A DNA stretch of 64,000 nt from Cellulomonas timonensis (GTDB taxonomy: Bacteria > Actinomycetota > Actinomycetes > Actinomycetales > Cellulomonadaceae): NCBI RefSeq assembly GCF_900046455.1, contig NZ_FCOT01000010.1, positions 62,001 through 126,000 on the forward strand. The letters run 5' to 3'. The position numbers were made by a program, and so were the translations under genes. The notes under the pieces were generated by a model. The model saw only the letters and a list, made by a program, of their open reading frames with translations, had not been told where the DNA came from and made no database searches. Positions 50,514 to 58,252 of the stretch are shown here, one piece after another (within the stretch, counting starts at the first letter, position 1; the number at the start of each line of letters is the position of its first letter).

Positions 50514-51608
50514 TCATTCGGAACGAAGCGGACTCTCGGCAAGAGGGGCGCCAACCCCCAGCGGAGTCTTCGGAATCCCCTCGGGGCGCAGTCGCGCGAC
50601 CAGCTCCCCACGGCTGCGCACCCCGACTTTGGCGAACATCGACTTCAGGTGGTCCTGGACGGTGTTCGTGGTGATGAAGAGGTGCTCGGCGATCTCGGCG
50701 GTGGGGTGCCCTCCGATGACCTCATGGCAGATCTCGCGCTCCCGGGCTGTCAGGCCGTACGCCGTCAGCAGCAACCCCAGCAGTTGGTCGCCGGTCGCCG
50801 GCTCGATCGTGATGGCGGTCTGCTCCTCATCCGAGCCGATCAGGGGGCTCGCCTCGAGCACCGCCCACCGGCCGTCAGGGCCACGCAGCCGGGCGCGGAA
50901 GCCGCCGGACTGGGAGGACCGGGCGCCGAGGGCCATCACCCGCATCATCGTCAGGAAGCGGCCGGACGCGATCTCGTCGAGCCCGTCCCGCCAGTCCTGG
51001 GCGGCCGGTGTCGCGGCTCGGAGCCCGCCATCCGGGCCGACGACGACGATCGCTCCCCCACCGCCCGCCGTCGGCGTGCGCGCCTCGGATCGCACGGCGA
51101 TCCGGGTCGCGCCGGCGATCACGGGGGCGACCGACCTCATGAGCTCGACCTCCCGGTCGCTGAAGTCCGGACCCGCCCGGACCATGCCGGCCCCGCCCCA
51201 GCAGGCGCCGTCGGCCATGAACATCACCCGCAGCTCCCGCTCGACGCCGAGCGGCCGCCACACGGTGCGCAGGCGTGCGCTGCGCTCACGCTCGACGCCG
51301 GGAAGCTCGGACAGGCGGGCCGCAGGCACACCCTGACGGGCGAGGTCGGCGAACGCGTGCGGCTCATCCGGCGCGTACTCGGCCTGGGCGAGCAGCGGCT
51401 CATACTCGGGCGGGATCGCCGTCTCCCCGCTGGTCATCGCGCTGATGACGAGCGTCTCCGGATCGATCGTGGCCCAGCAGGCCAGGTCCGCGCCCACGTC
51501 GTCGGCGATCACCCGGATCGCCGCGGCATGCAGATCGCTGACGCCGAGGCCTGCGGCGGCCAACGCCGCGATGTCCCGACGGGCCCGGTGGGCACGCTCG
51601 TGCCACAT
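50514..51608 (-). CDS. LuxR-family transcriptional regulator with GAF-like sensor domain
   Basis: A 364-aa protein. The N-terminal about 170 residues resemble a GAF-like sensor (VIADDVGADLACWATIDPETLVISA...FMADGACWGGAGMVRAGPDFSDREVELMRSVAP at positions about 33-165). A middle domain resembles PAS (AIVVVGPDGGLRAATPAAQDW). The C-terminal LuxR helix-turn-helix is GLTAREREICHEVIGGHPTAEIAEHLFITTNTVQDHLKSMFAKVGVRSRGELVARL (about 295-350). There is no receiver domain, so it senses a ligand or redox state directly. A small HhH gene follows. Confidence 0.88.
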   Translation of the reverse strand: MWHERAHRARRDIAALAAAGLGVSDLHAAAIRVIADDVGADLACWATIDPETLVISAMTSGETAIPPEYEPLLAQAEYAPDEPHAFADLARQGVPAARLSELPGVERERSARLRTVWRPLGVERELRVMFMADGACWGGAGMVRAGPDFSDREVELMRSVAPVIAGATRIAVRSEARTPTAGGGGAIVVVGPDGGLRAATPAAQDWRDGLDEIASGRFLTMMRVMALGARSSQSGGFRARLRGPDGRWAVLEASPLIGSDEEQTAITIEPATGDQLLGLLLTAYGLTAREREICHEVIGGHPTAEIAEHLFITTNTVQDHLKSMFAKVGVRSRGELVARLRPEGIPKTPLGVGAPLAESPLRSE

Positions 51609-51637
51609 ACCTCAAGTCTGGCACTGGTCCCAGCGCC

Positions 51638-52033
51638 TCACATCGCCGCGATGATCACGACGAGGGGCGGCAGGCTGGACCCGATGGTGCCGATGACGCT
51701 GCCACCCCGCGGCCGCCAATACCCGAGCAGGTCGGCGACCGCCATGGCCAGGCTCGCCAGCAGCATGTACCAGGCGAGGGTGAGCACCACGACACGGCCT
51801 GTCGCCACGTCTCCGACGTGGAGCATCACCAGCCCCACGATGGTCCCCACGCCGACCAGCACGTTGCGGGCGCCGACGACGAACGCCCACATCCGCACGT
51901 CCCTGACGTCGTCGACCTCGACATGCAGCAGCTTGTGGGCACGCGGCCGATTGAAGAAGACCATCTCGAGCTGCGCGGCTCCGATGTAAGCCACCGCTCC
52001 GAAGAGTGCTGCGACCTGCGCGATGCCGTTCAC
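51638..52033 (-). CDS. DUF1304-family membrane protein
   Basis: 131 aa with four TMs: VAALFGAVAYIGAAQLEMVFF, NVLVGVGTIVGLVMLHVG, VVVLTLAWYMLLASLAMAVADLLGYW and SSLPPLVVIIAAM. RVWAF-like MWAFVVGARNVLVG and the FNRPRAHKLLHVEVDDVRDVR loop match DUF1304. GTG 52033 has GGAAGGGG upstream and is preferred over a longer Arg-rich start. It lies upstream of, and reads towards, the LuxR gene (29-bp gap). The function is unknown. Confidence 0.8.
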   Translation of the reverse strand: MNGIAQVAALFGAVAYIGAAQLEMVFFNRPRAHKLLHVEVDDVRDVRMWAFVVGARNVLVGVGTIVGLVMLHVGDVATGRVVVLTLAWYMLLASLAMAVADLLGYWRPRGGSVIGTIGSSLPPLVVIIAAM

Positions 52034-52210
52034 GATGCCATCCCCTTCCAGGCGCCTTCGGTGGCGCGGCGCCCTCGCGTGCGGGATCACTCGACGCTAG
52101 GCCGCGGCCCCGCGAGGGTCGATCCCAGAAATCTGGGAAATCGGCTTCACGGTCGGCGGCCGATCTCGCGCAGGGGTCGTTGCCGGTTGTGCGGAGTAGC
52201 GTCGGAGGGT

Positions 52211-53155
52211 ATGGAGGCTCGCGAGAGCGACGCGGAAGCACCGAGTGATGACGGCCCCGTCGACCGTCCGCTCCCGCATCTCGACGGCGTCCGGCACCTG
52301 ATCGTCGAGCTGCCCGACGGCCTCCGGATGCACGTCGCCGAGGCCGGGGCTGGCGAGCCGCTGGTCCTGCTGCACGGCTTCCCGCAGCACTGGTGGGGAT
52401 GGCGCAAAGTCATTCCTGCCCTGGCCGCCCACCACCGCGTGATCGCCCCGGACCTGCGCGGCGCCGGGTGGACCGAGGCGACTACGGGCGGCTACACCGA
52501 GGAGCAGCTCGTCGCCGACCTCGTGGCCCTCCTCGACGCGCTCGGGCTGGACCGGGTGTCCCTCGCCGGGCTCGACATCGGCGGCACGCTCGGCTTCCGG
52601 GTGTGCCTGACGCATCCCGAACGCGTGCGAAAGTTCGTGAGCCTCGCCGCCCCGCATCCGTACCCCGTGCTCTCGATGGGGGTCATGCTCCGGACGTGGC
52701 AGCTGTGGCCCGGCTTCGCGACCGCACTCCCGGTGCTGGGGCCGAGGCTGCTGAGCCGCGGTCGCCTCCCCCGCCGGATGATGCTCGGCAGCTCGGTCGC
52801 CCCAGACACCTGGTCGGCAGAGGACCTCGACCTGTTCCTCGGCAGACTCCGAGACCCCGCCCGCGCCCGCGCCGCTGCCGCGACCTACCGCGCACTCGCC
52901 CTCGGATCGGCCCGACGAGCCGCCGCCGGCGCCTACCGCACCACCCGGCTCGTCACCCCCACGTTGATGCTCTACGGCACCGTCCTCTACGACGGCGACC
53001 GCGATCAGGCCGGCCACCCTGGGCTCCTGCATGGCTACGAGGAGCACGCCGACGATGTGACCCTCGCGCACGTCCCCGGCGCGGGCTACTACCTGGCGGA
53101 GGAGCAACCGGAGACGGTGGCCCGACACCTGCTGGCCTTCCTGGCCCGCCCATAA
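52211..53155 (+). CDS. Epoxide-hydrolase-like alpha/beta hydrolase with Tyr in place of catalytic His
   Basis: A 314-aa alpha/beta hydrolase. HGFPQHWWGW (oxyanion HGFP) and APDLRGAGWTE are as in epoxide hydrolases. The nucleophile elbow GLDIGGTLG carries Asp, the epoxide-hydrolase/dehalogenase type. The helical cap domain is present. In the C-terminal motif GAG-H-[FYW]-x-x-EE, the catalytic His is Tyr293 (GAGYYLAEEQPE, codon TAC at 53087-53089). Activity is therefore doubtful. A TAGCGT box lies 8 nt before ATG 52211. It precedes the P450 gene by 68 bp and may be co-transcribed. Confidence 0.8.
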   Translation: MEARESDAEAPSDDGPVDRPLPHLDGVRHLIVELPDGLRMHVAEAGAGEPLVLLHGFPQHWWGWRKVIPALAAHHRVIAPDLRGAGWTEATTGGYTEEQLVADLVALLDALGLDRVSLAGLDIGGTLGFRVCLTHPERVRKFVSLAAPHPYPVLSMGVMLRTWQLWPGFATALPVLGPRLLSRGRLPRRMMLGSSVAPDTWSAEDLDLFLGRLRDPARARAAAATYRALALGSARRAAAGAYRTTRLVTPTLMLYGTVLYDGDRDQAGHPGLLHGYEEHADDVTLAHVPGAGYYLAEEQPETVARHLLAFLARP

Positions 53156-53223
53156 GGGGGTCCGTCGGAACGCGTCGGGGCGCTGGGCCCGCAGTGTCGG
53201 GGTGGCGTCGGGCCGGGTCCAAG

Positions 53224-54462
53224 ATGGACGTCGTGACTGAACACCTGCCATCTGATTCCCCAGCGACGCCCGACGTGCCCACGAGTGCGGGCGGCGCTGT
53301 CACCACCGAGGAGCGGGAGCGTCCGGACTGGGACCCCCGAGGCCCGAGTGTCAGCAGTGACCCGCGTGCCGCGTACGACGACATGCGAGCGCGGTGCCCC
53401 GTCGCCCACGGAACTGACGGCACGTGGACCCTGTTCACGCACGCCGACGTCACCGCCGCCGCCCTCGACCACGAGACGTACTCCAACGCCGTCTCCCGCC
53501 ACCTGCAGGTGCCCAACGGGCTGGATGGCGACGAGCACACCGCGCTGCGCGTGGTCGTGGACACGTACTTCACGCCCGACCGCATGCAGGCCGTCGAGCC
53601 GGCGCTGCGCCAGGTGGCCGCGGACCTCGTCGCCGAACTGGACCTCCCGGGACGCCTCGACGCGGTCGAGGTCGGCTCGCGGTTCGCGGTGCGCGCGCAG
53701 AGCGTCTGGCTGGGCTGGCCGGCAGACCTCGAGGACGAGCTGCTGCAGTGGATGGCGGACAACCACGCCGCCACGCGCTCCCGCGACCGAGCGCGCACAG
53801 CGGAGGTCGCCCAACGGTTCGACGCCATCATCCGCTCGCTCACGGACGCCCGCCGTCGTGCCGGGGCCGACGCCCCCGCCGACGTGACGACCGACCTCGT
53901 GCGCGAGCAGTTGGACGGCCGGGCGCTGACCGACGAGGAGATCGTCTCGATCCTGCGCAACTGGACGGGCGGGGACCTCGGATCCATGGCGCTGTGCGCC
54001 GGTGTGGTGCTCACCTACCTCGCCGACCACCCCGACCTCCAGGCCCGGTTCCGCTCCGGCGTCTCCGACCATGAGCTCGACAGCGTCCTCGACGAGATCC
54101 TCCGGATCGACAACCCCTTCGTCAGCAACCGCCGCGTCGCCACCGCGCCCGTCATCGTCGGCGGCCGCCGCATCGCCGCAGGCGACACAGTGCTCCTCAA
54201 CTGGACGTCCGCCAACCGCGACCCCGAGACGTTCGGCGACCCAGACGCGTTCAACCCCGACGCGAACGCGCCGCACAACCTGGTCTACGGGATCGGCAAG
54301 CACGTGTGCCCCGGTCGCCCCCTCGCCACCCTCGAGCTGCGAGTGCTGACCAGTGCGATCCTGGCCGCGACCACAGCCATCGAGCCCGACCCCGAGCGGC
54401 AGCGCGAGCGCGAGGAGCCTCCCCTCGGCGGCTTCGCGGTGGCCCCGCTGCGCCTGCGCTGA
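53224..54462 (+). CDS. Cytochrome P450
   Basis: A 412-aa soluble bacterial P450. The heme-ligand loop is LVYGIGKHVCPGRPLATLELR with the axial Cys. The ExxR-type K-helix is DEILRIDNPF, and the I-helix reads SILRNWTGGDLGSMALCAG. The usual acid-alcohol Thr after the Asp is replaced by Leu-Gly (GGDLGS), a variant seen in a subset of bacterial P450s. The substrate is unknown. ATG 53224 is the start; GTG 53233 is an alternative. No ferredoxin partner is encoded nearby. Confidence 0.9.
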   Translation: MDVVTEHLPSDSPATPDVPTSAGGAVTTEERERPDWDPRGPSVSSDPRAAYDDMRARCPVAHGTDGTWTLFTHADVTAAALDHETYSNAVSRHLQVPNGLDGDEHTALRVVVDTYFTPDRMQAVEPALRQVAADLVAELDLPGRLDAVEVGSRFAVRAQSVWLGWPADLEDELLQWMADNHAATRSRDRARTAEVAQRFDAIIRSLTDARRRAGADAPADVTTDLVREQLDGRALTDEEIVSILRNWTGGDLGSMALCAGVVLTYLADHPDLQARFRSGVSDHELDSVLDEILRIDNPFVSNRRVATAPVIVGGRRIAAGDTVLLNWTSANRDPETFGDPDAFNPDANAPHNLVYGIGKHVCPGRPLATLELRVLTSAILAATTAIEPDPERQREREEPPLGGFAVAPLRLR

Positions 54463-54502
54463 GGGACGGTCGCAGTCGCCACTGACGGGGAGTGGTCCCG
54501 GC

Positions 54503-54537
54503 CCGTCGGCACCGCGCTCAGCGCTCGGTGCCGACGG
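54503..54537 (+). terminator. Terminator hairpin after P450 gene
   Basis: Perfect 12-bp arms (CCGTCGGCACCG / CGGTGCCGACGG) with an 11-nt loop, 40 bp after the P450 stop. The remainder of the 54463-54676 gap shows nothing else I can identify. Confidence 0.65.
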
Positions 54538-54676
54538 CTACCGCGTCGCCGATCCGGACTGGCGACGGGCCTGATGCCTCGATCGGTGCGGTAGTGCCTC
54601 GACGAACCGACCATTGGTTGACGCCGTGCGGCCATGTGCCACGCCTCTTGGACGGAGGCAGCCGCCGCCGGTGCGT

Positions 54677-55144
54677 TCAGACAGCCCCGCCCGAGCGCAG
54701 CTTGAGCAAAGTGCCGTGGGCCGGTGCTGCCTGCGTGCCGAGCCCGACGAGGTAGCGGCGTCCGTCCGACGTCGCGATCTCCACCGTCTCGTCGTCACCC
54801 GTGCTGATCAGCACGCCCCGCTTCCGGTGGCTGCCCTTGATCCCCCAACCGCCGAAGTCCTCGAACGGCCGCACGGTCTTCAGCTCCAGGGACTCGACCT
54901 TCTCCCACGGAATCGTGCGGCGCCAGAACGGTGCCAGTGCGACGGCGACGCGCTTCTCGTCGGCGTAGAGGGCAGCACCGGTGGCGAACACGATGACGAG
55001 AACCAGGAGGACCGCAGCGCCGACCGCGATCCACTCGGCCACGGACGACGCCGTCGCAGCGATGAGGACGGCCACGATCGCCGGACCAATGCCGATCATG
55101 AGCCGAAGGCCGACGTGAAACGGGCGGAAAGCGATGCGACGCAT
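54677..55144 (-). CDS. Two-TM protein with PH-like domain; candidate immunity protein of the SDP-like operon
   Basis: 155 aa. Two TMs at the N-terminus (LMIGIGPAIVAVLIAATA, WIAVGAAVLLVLVIVFATGAAL) are followed by a soluble region: RRTIPWEKVESLELKTVRPFEDFGGWGIKG, GVLISTGDDETVEIATSDGRRYLVGL. This pattern (I-P-W-x-x-V, then beta strands) resembles bacterial PH-like domains. Its start overlaps the SdpB stop by one base (TGATG), so it belongs to the operon. No SdpI-like protein is nearby, and this position would suit an immunity gene. That role is inference; it could equally assist export or processing. Confidence 0.7.
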   Translation of the reverse strand: MRRIAFRPFHVGLRLMIGIGPAIVAVLIAATASSVAEWIAVGAAVLLVLVIVFATGAALYADEKRVAVALAPFWRRTIPWEKVESLELKTVRPFEDFGGWGIKGSHRKRGVLISTGDDETVEIATSDGRRYLVGLGTQAAPAHGTLLKLRSGGAV

Positions 55145-56202
55145 CAGGCTCCTTCTGTCGTGGCGGGCGCTGCGACGGCCGCTTCGCGCGGCGCGGGGAA
55201 GTAGGACTCTGGCGGCCGCGGCGGTGGTGGAGTGAGCACGTCACCCGGGCGAACGAGATAGATGATCAGCGCCGCGGACATCGAGAGCAAGAACGACCAG
55301 AGGCCGAAGACCACCGCGTTCGCCAAGTGGAACAGCAGCCCAGCGACGAGGAGGCCTGTCCGGAGCGCGCTGCGCACAATCAACGCGGCACCGAGGGCGA
55401 TCTCCAGCAGCAGGACCGCATAGGTGACTGTGACCGTGCCGACCAACGTCCCAAGGCCCGCCGCCATGACGGCACGCAGAGCTGCGGGGGGACCGAACGT
55501 CGGGTCCTGGATCCAATACCAGAGGACAGTCCCGTCGCTCCACTCCGCGACCGGGAGCTTGCCGATCGCCGCATGGAAGTAGATGACCGAGACCTGGATC
55601 CACACCATCACGATCGCTGCCCAGGCCGTGCGTCGCACGGCATGATGACGCACCCCGTAGGTCTCGTCGACGTCCCAGTGCGAGCGCCGCCGATCGAGCA
55701 GGAGCAAGGGGACGAAGAAGAGCGTCAGGACGCTCGCCACCTGGTCCCCTCCATCCGGGATGGGCGTCGAGTGATTGAAACTCCACGCAACCCACGCATG
55801 CGGTAAGGCCGACAGCATCGGACGGACACCCCACACGACGATCACGAGCACCGCGATCGTCACGACGTAGGCGAAGGGCTGCTGGTCGCCCCGGAAGATG
55901 CAGAAGAGCGACGCGTCGGAGAGCAGGCGGTCACACACGACACCGTCTGGATAGTTGTCGCTCCGGAAGAACAGCTGACCTCTTGGGGTGGCGAGGATTG
56001 TCCCGAGGAGTCCGACGGCGAGGAGCGCGCGGGCAGCGCCGAGCGCGCGGCTGAACGGAGAACACGTGTCGATGGTGGCCGAGGCCTTGCACAACGAGGA
56101 CCACGCGGCGGCGCCGGCGGCGCGTGCGTAGTTCGCGAGGCTCTCGAGAACTTGGCGGGCACGCTCAGCCGATCGACGAAGCGGTTCGGTCACGTACTTC
56201 AC
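55144..56202 (-). CDS. sdpB: SdpB-like toxin-maturation membrane protein
   Basis: A 352-aa polytopic membrane protein matching SdpB, with the HTTM-like domain shared by vitamin-K-dependent carboxylase relatives. It has about eight TMs. Key segments are GLLGTILATPRGQLFF, WVAWSFNHSTPIPDGGDQVASVLTLFFVPLLLLDRRRSHW (around residues 140-190), and VSVIYFHAAIGKLPVAEWSDGTVLWYWIQDPTFG. In B. subtilis, SdpA and SdpB together convert pro-SdpC into active SDP toxin. GTG 56202 overlaps the SdpA stop (GTGA). Its protein is needed for toxin maturation by analogy. Confidence 0.88.
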   Translation of the reverse strand: MKYVTEPLRRSAERARQVLESLANYARAAGAAAWSSLCKASATIDTCSPFSRALGAARALLAVGLLGTILATPRGQLFFRSDNYPDGVVCDRLLSDASLFCIFRGDQQPFAYVVTIAVLVIVVWGVRPMLSALPHAWVAWSFNHSTPIPDGGDQVASVLTLFFVPLLLLDRRRSHWDVDETYGVRHHAVRRTAWAAIVMVWIQVSVIYFHAAIGKLPVAEWSDGTVLWYWIQDPTFGPPAALRAVMAAGLGTLVGTVTVTYAVLLLEIALGAALIVRSALRTGLLVAGLLFHLANAVVFGLWSFLLSMSAALIIYLVRPGDVLTPPPPRPPESYFPAPREAAVAAPATTEGA

Positions 56203-56783
56203 GTGATCTCCAAGCACTCGACGGTCAGCCGGACCGCGCGGCCGTCCAGCCTGTCGGTGGGGTGCCGGAACGCCCAGGGCACCGGGGGCCGGGCAACGAC
56301 TCCGACCTCTCCGCACAAGCGCGACGCGAAGCCCGCGCTCCGGACCGGGAGTGCGTCGATCGACGCGAGGCACTCCTCGTCTGTGAGTGCACGATCGCAC
56401 TCGTGCCAGTCGGCGTCGTCGACGTCCTCGAGGGCGAGTTGGAGGTCGAACTCGGTCAATCGAGAGCTTCGGTTGAGCCCGAAGAGCCATCGCGGCTGCA
56501 CATTGGGACCTCGCGCCGCGTTCTCCCAGTCCGCCCCGTCAAGCCGGGTGTAAGGGACGACGACATCACCCCTCGGCGACTTCGAGAAGAACGCCCAGCC
56601 CTGCGGGAGCGCTTCCCGAGCCTGGGCGCGAGTCTGGATGCTCTTGCTTCCGAGGTAGTCCCCGGCAGGCGTCGTCGTCGCGACGATCGTCCCCACGCAG
56701 GCGACGACAATCGTCGCGACGACGAGCAGTGCTATGACCGGGCGGATCGACGTGCGCCCGTCCTGCACGTCAGAGGCGTTCAC
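56199..56783 (-). CDS. sdpA: SdpA-like toxin-maturation protein
   Basis: 194 aa. One N-terminal TM (PVIALLVVATIVVACVGTIVA) is followed by a domain with PQGWAFFSKSPRGDVVVPYTR, the SdpA hallmark, then LNRSSRLTEFDLQLALEDV and DADWHECD. In B. subtilis SdpA is needed with SdpB for production of mature SDP. The GTG start overlaps the SdpC stop (GTGA). Codon and base usage look less GC-rich than in the flanking housekeeping genes. Confidence 0.85.
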   Translation of the reverse strand: MNASDVQDGRTSIRPVIALLVVATIVVACVGTIVATTTPAGDYLGSKSIQTRAQAREALPQGWAFFSKSPRGDVVVPYTRLDGADWENAARGPNVQPRWLFGLNRSSRLTEFDLQLALEDVDDADWHECDRALTDEECLASIDALPVRSAGFASRLCGEVGVVARPPVPWAFRHPTDRLDGRAVRLTVECLEIT

Positions 56784-57382
56784 GATCCGATCTGCGTCGA
56801 GACCTCGACGGCGAACTGCTCACGGGCGCCCACGGAGGCCGCCGTGCTGGAGGTGCTGCACCACTTCCAAGCACCGCACCACAGAGCGGCACCAATGAGG
56901 ACTGCTGCCACGGCAGTGAGCGCGACAGTGTTGTGCACCGCCGCAGCGGCGTAAGCGACGCAGACCACCGCGACGCCACAGGCCGCGATGGTTGCCCCTC
57001 CGGCCGGGTCGCCGACGCGTGCCTCGACGAAGGTGTCCATCTCGGAACCGAGCACCTCCAGGCCATCGAGGACATCGACCGGGTCGCCGGACCGGATGAG
57101 GTCGAGCGCCTCGGCCGCCCCGTCTCCCGAGTACGCCAGGAAGTCAGCAGCGGCCACCTGTGCCTGCTCCTCGTAGAGCACGCTGTCCGCGTCCTCGCCG
57201 GACACGACCGAAGCCGTTGTCCCCAGTTCGTCGGCAATCTCGCCGACTCCGAAGACCAGACCGAGGACGAGTTCACGGTCAGTGACGACGGCCGGCTCGT
57301 CCACAGCCATCACCGGGCTGGCGAGACCGGCCACGCACAGTGCGGCGGTGGCGATCGTGGCGATGACGGACCTCACGCGCAT
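56780..57382 (-). CDS. sdpC: SdpC-like antimicrobial peptide precursor
   Basis: A 200-aa precursor, close to the 203 aa of B. subtilis SdpC. A Sec signal peptide (MRVRSVIATIATAALCVAGL, cleavage probably after SPVMA) precedes an acidic propeptide. The toxin region follows: CGVAVVC (Cys135, Cys141; C-x5-C, as in the SDP disulfide loop), a hydrophobic helix (residues 142-168), and CGAWKWC (Cys169, Cys175). A roughly 25-residue tail would be removed. Predicted mature peptide: about residues 135-175. SDP collapses the proton motive force of sibling cells. GGGAGG precedes ATG 57382. First gene of the operon. Confidence 0.85.
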   Translation of the reverse strand: MRVRSVIATIATAALCVAGLASPVMAVDEPAVVTDRELVLGLVFGVGEIADELGTTASVVSGEDADSVLYEEQAQVAAADFLAYSGDGAAEALDLIRSGDPVDVLDGLEVLGSEMDTFVEARVGDPAGGATIAACGVAVVCVAYAAAAVHNTVALTAVAAVLIGAALWCGAWKWCSTSSTAASVGAREQFAVEVSTQIGS

Positions 57383-57579
57383 GAATCCTCCCGAGAACAG
57401 ACGTTTTGACCTGGTGGTTGCGGTCGGAACTGTTGCATCGCGATTGCGCGTGTGACAACAAGGAGTCCATTACTCGAGACAGCGTTGATCGACTCGGAAC
57501 GATTTGAGGATTGTTGGACGATCGTTCAGGTTCTCTTCCCCGTGCCGGCAAGCGAACTCACTGCCTGACCGACACATAG

Positions 57580-57620
57580 CGAATGGGCCGGAGAAGAGCT
57601 TGTCTTCTCCGGCCCATTCG
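57580..57620. terminator. Perfect 18-bp inverted repeat, probable terminator
   Basis: Left arm starts CGAATGGGCCGGAGAAGA, loop GCTTG, right arm its exact complement. There are 18 uninterrupted pairs but no T-tract on either side. It lies between the ssrA terminator and the sdpC promoter. Confidence 0.6.
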
Positions 57621-57808
57621 ATCGTCGCCAACACATCACGGCTGTTCCCGCAAATGCCCCCCAGGCCACGATCGTCAACTGGATCGACGTCGACGGAGGT
57701 ACGGCCTGCGTGGACCGGCACCACGAAGGCCCCAGTTCGGGTCGTGAAGCCGTCTGGCCACAACCTCCTGCCCTCCCGCTGTTCTGAGGTGCAGCAGCAC
57801 AACACAAC

Positions 57809-57838
57809 GAGGCCCGCCCCCAATAGGGGACGGGCCTC
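57809..57838 (-). terminator. ssrA (tmRNA) terminator
   Basis: On the minus strand, GAGGCCCG and CGGGCCTC pair, as do inner TCCCC/GGGGG, with a 4-nt loop, followed by GTTGTGTTG. It begins about 45 nt after the tmRNA 3' end. Confidence 0.75.
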
Positions 57839-57882
57839 ATCGCAATCTACGAAGAGTGTCTCCGCATTCTAGGAAGACCTCA

Positions 57883-58252
57883 TGGTGGAGGTGGCGGGAA
57901 TCGAACCCGCGTCCGATGACGTGGAACCAGGACTTCTCCGGGCGCAGCTCGCTGCGCTCTTTCTCAGCCCTCGCGATCTAGCAAGCGTGTCGCGAAAGCG
58001 GGCTCAGTTGTCTAAAAGTCCCCACAGCCCCGACAACGAAGGCTGTGAGCAGTGGCTCTCTAGATGACGCCAGTTACCGAGTCGAGAGCACTCTCGGGCT
58101 GACGGACTTCAGGACTCGCTCAGGCGGCGAGTGCGAAGTCGGTGCGCTTGGAATCGGCACCTATTGGTTTGCGCGGATCGTTAACGAGATAACCGTGCGT
58201 CCTCGGCCCGCTTCTCCTGGCTGAACGACCACCGTCGAAACCGATCACCCCC
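57883..58252 (-). ncRNA. ssrA: Transfer-messenger RNA (tmRNA)
   Basis: About 370 nt. The 5' end GGGGGTG pairs with CACCTCC before the encoded 3' ACCA, and the T-arm GGTTCGATTCC is intact near the 3' end. The tag frame (58120-58158 on the minus strand) encodes ADSKRTDFALAA followed by TGA, an actinobacterial-type tag ending in LAA for ClpXP recognition. The AACGATCCGCGCAAACCAATAG region is the usual pre-tag pseudoknot segment. It rescues stalled ribosomes with SmpB, which is not encoded in this window. The 3' end faces the SDP-like operon. Confidence 0.95.

Larger units (their letters stand above)
57383..57882 (-). other. 500-bp intergenic region between sdpC and ssrA
   Basis: This region holds the sdpC promoter, including a small ATCGCGAT palindrome at 57437-57444, a perfect 18-bp hairpin at 57580-57620 and the tmRNA terminator at 57809-57838. 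Base composition is lower in GC than the rest of the window. I see no credible gene in it, although short frames are open on both strands. Confidence 0.6.

Noticed and set aside
57470-57823. Open frames of about 117 codons on both strands between sdpC and ssrA
   Set aside because: No ribosome-binding site, no recognisable motif, and they run through the ssrA terminator and the perfect hairpin.
57883-58067. Short open frame across the 3' part of the tmRNA on the plus strand
   Set aside because: It is the antisense of the tmRNA; the RNA structure and tag frame explain the sequence.
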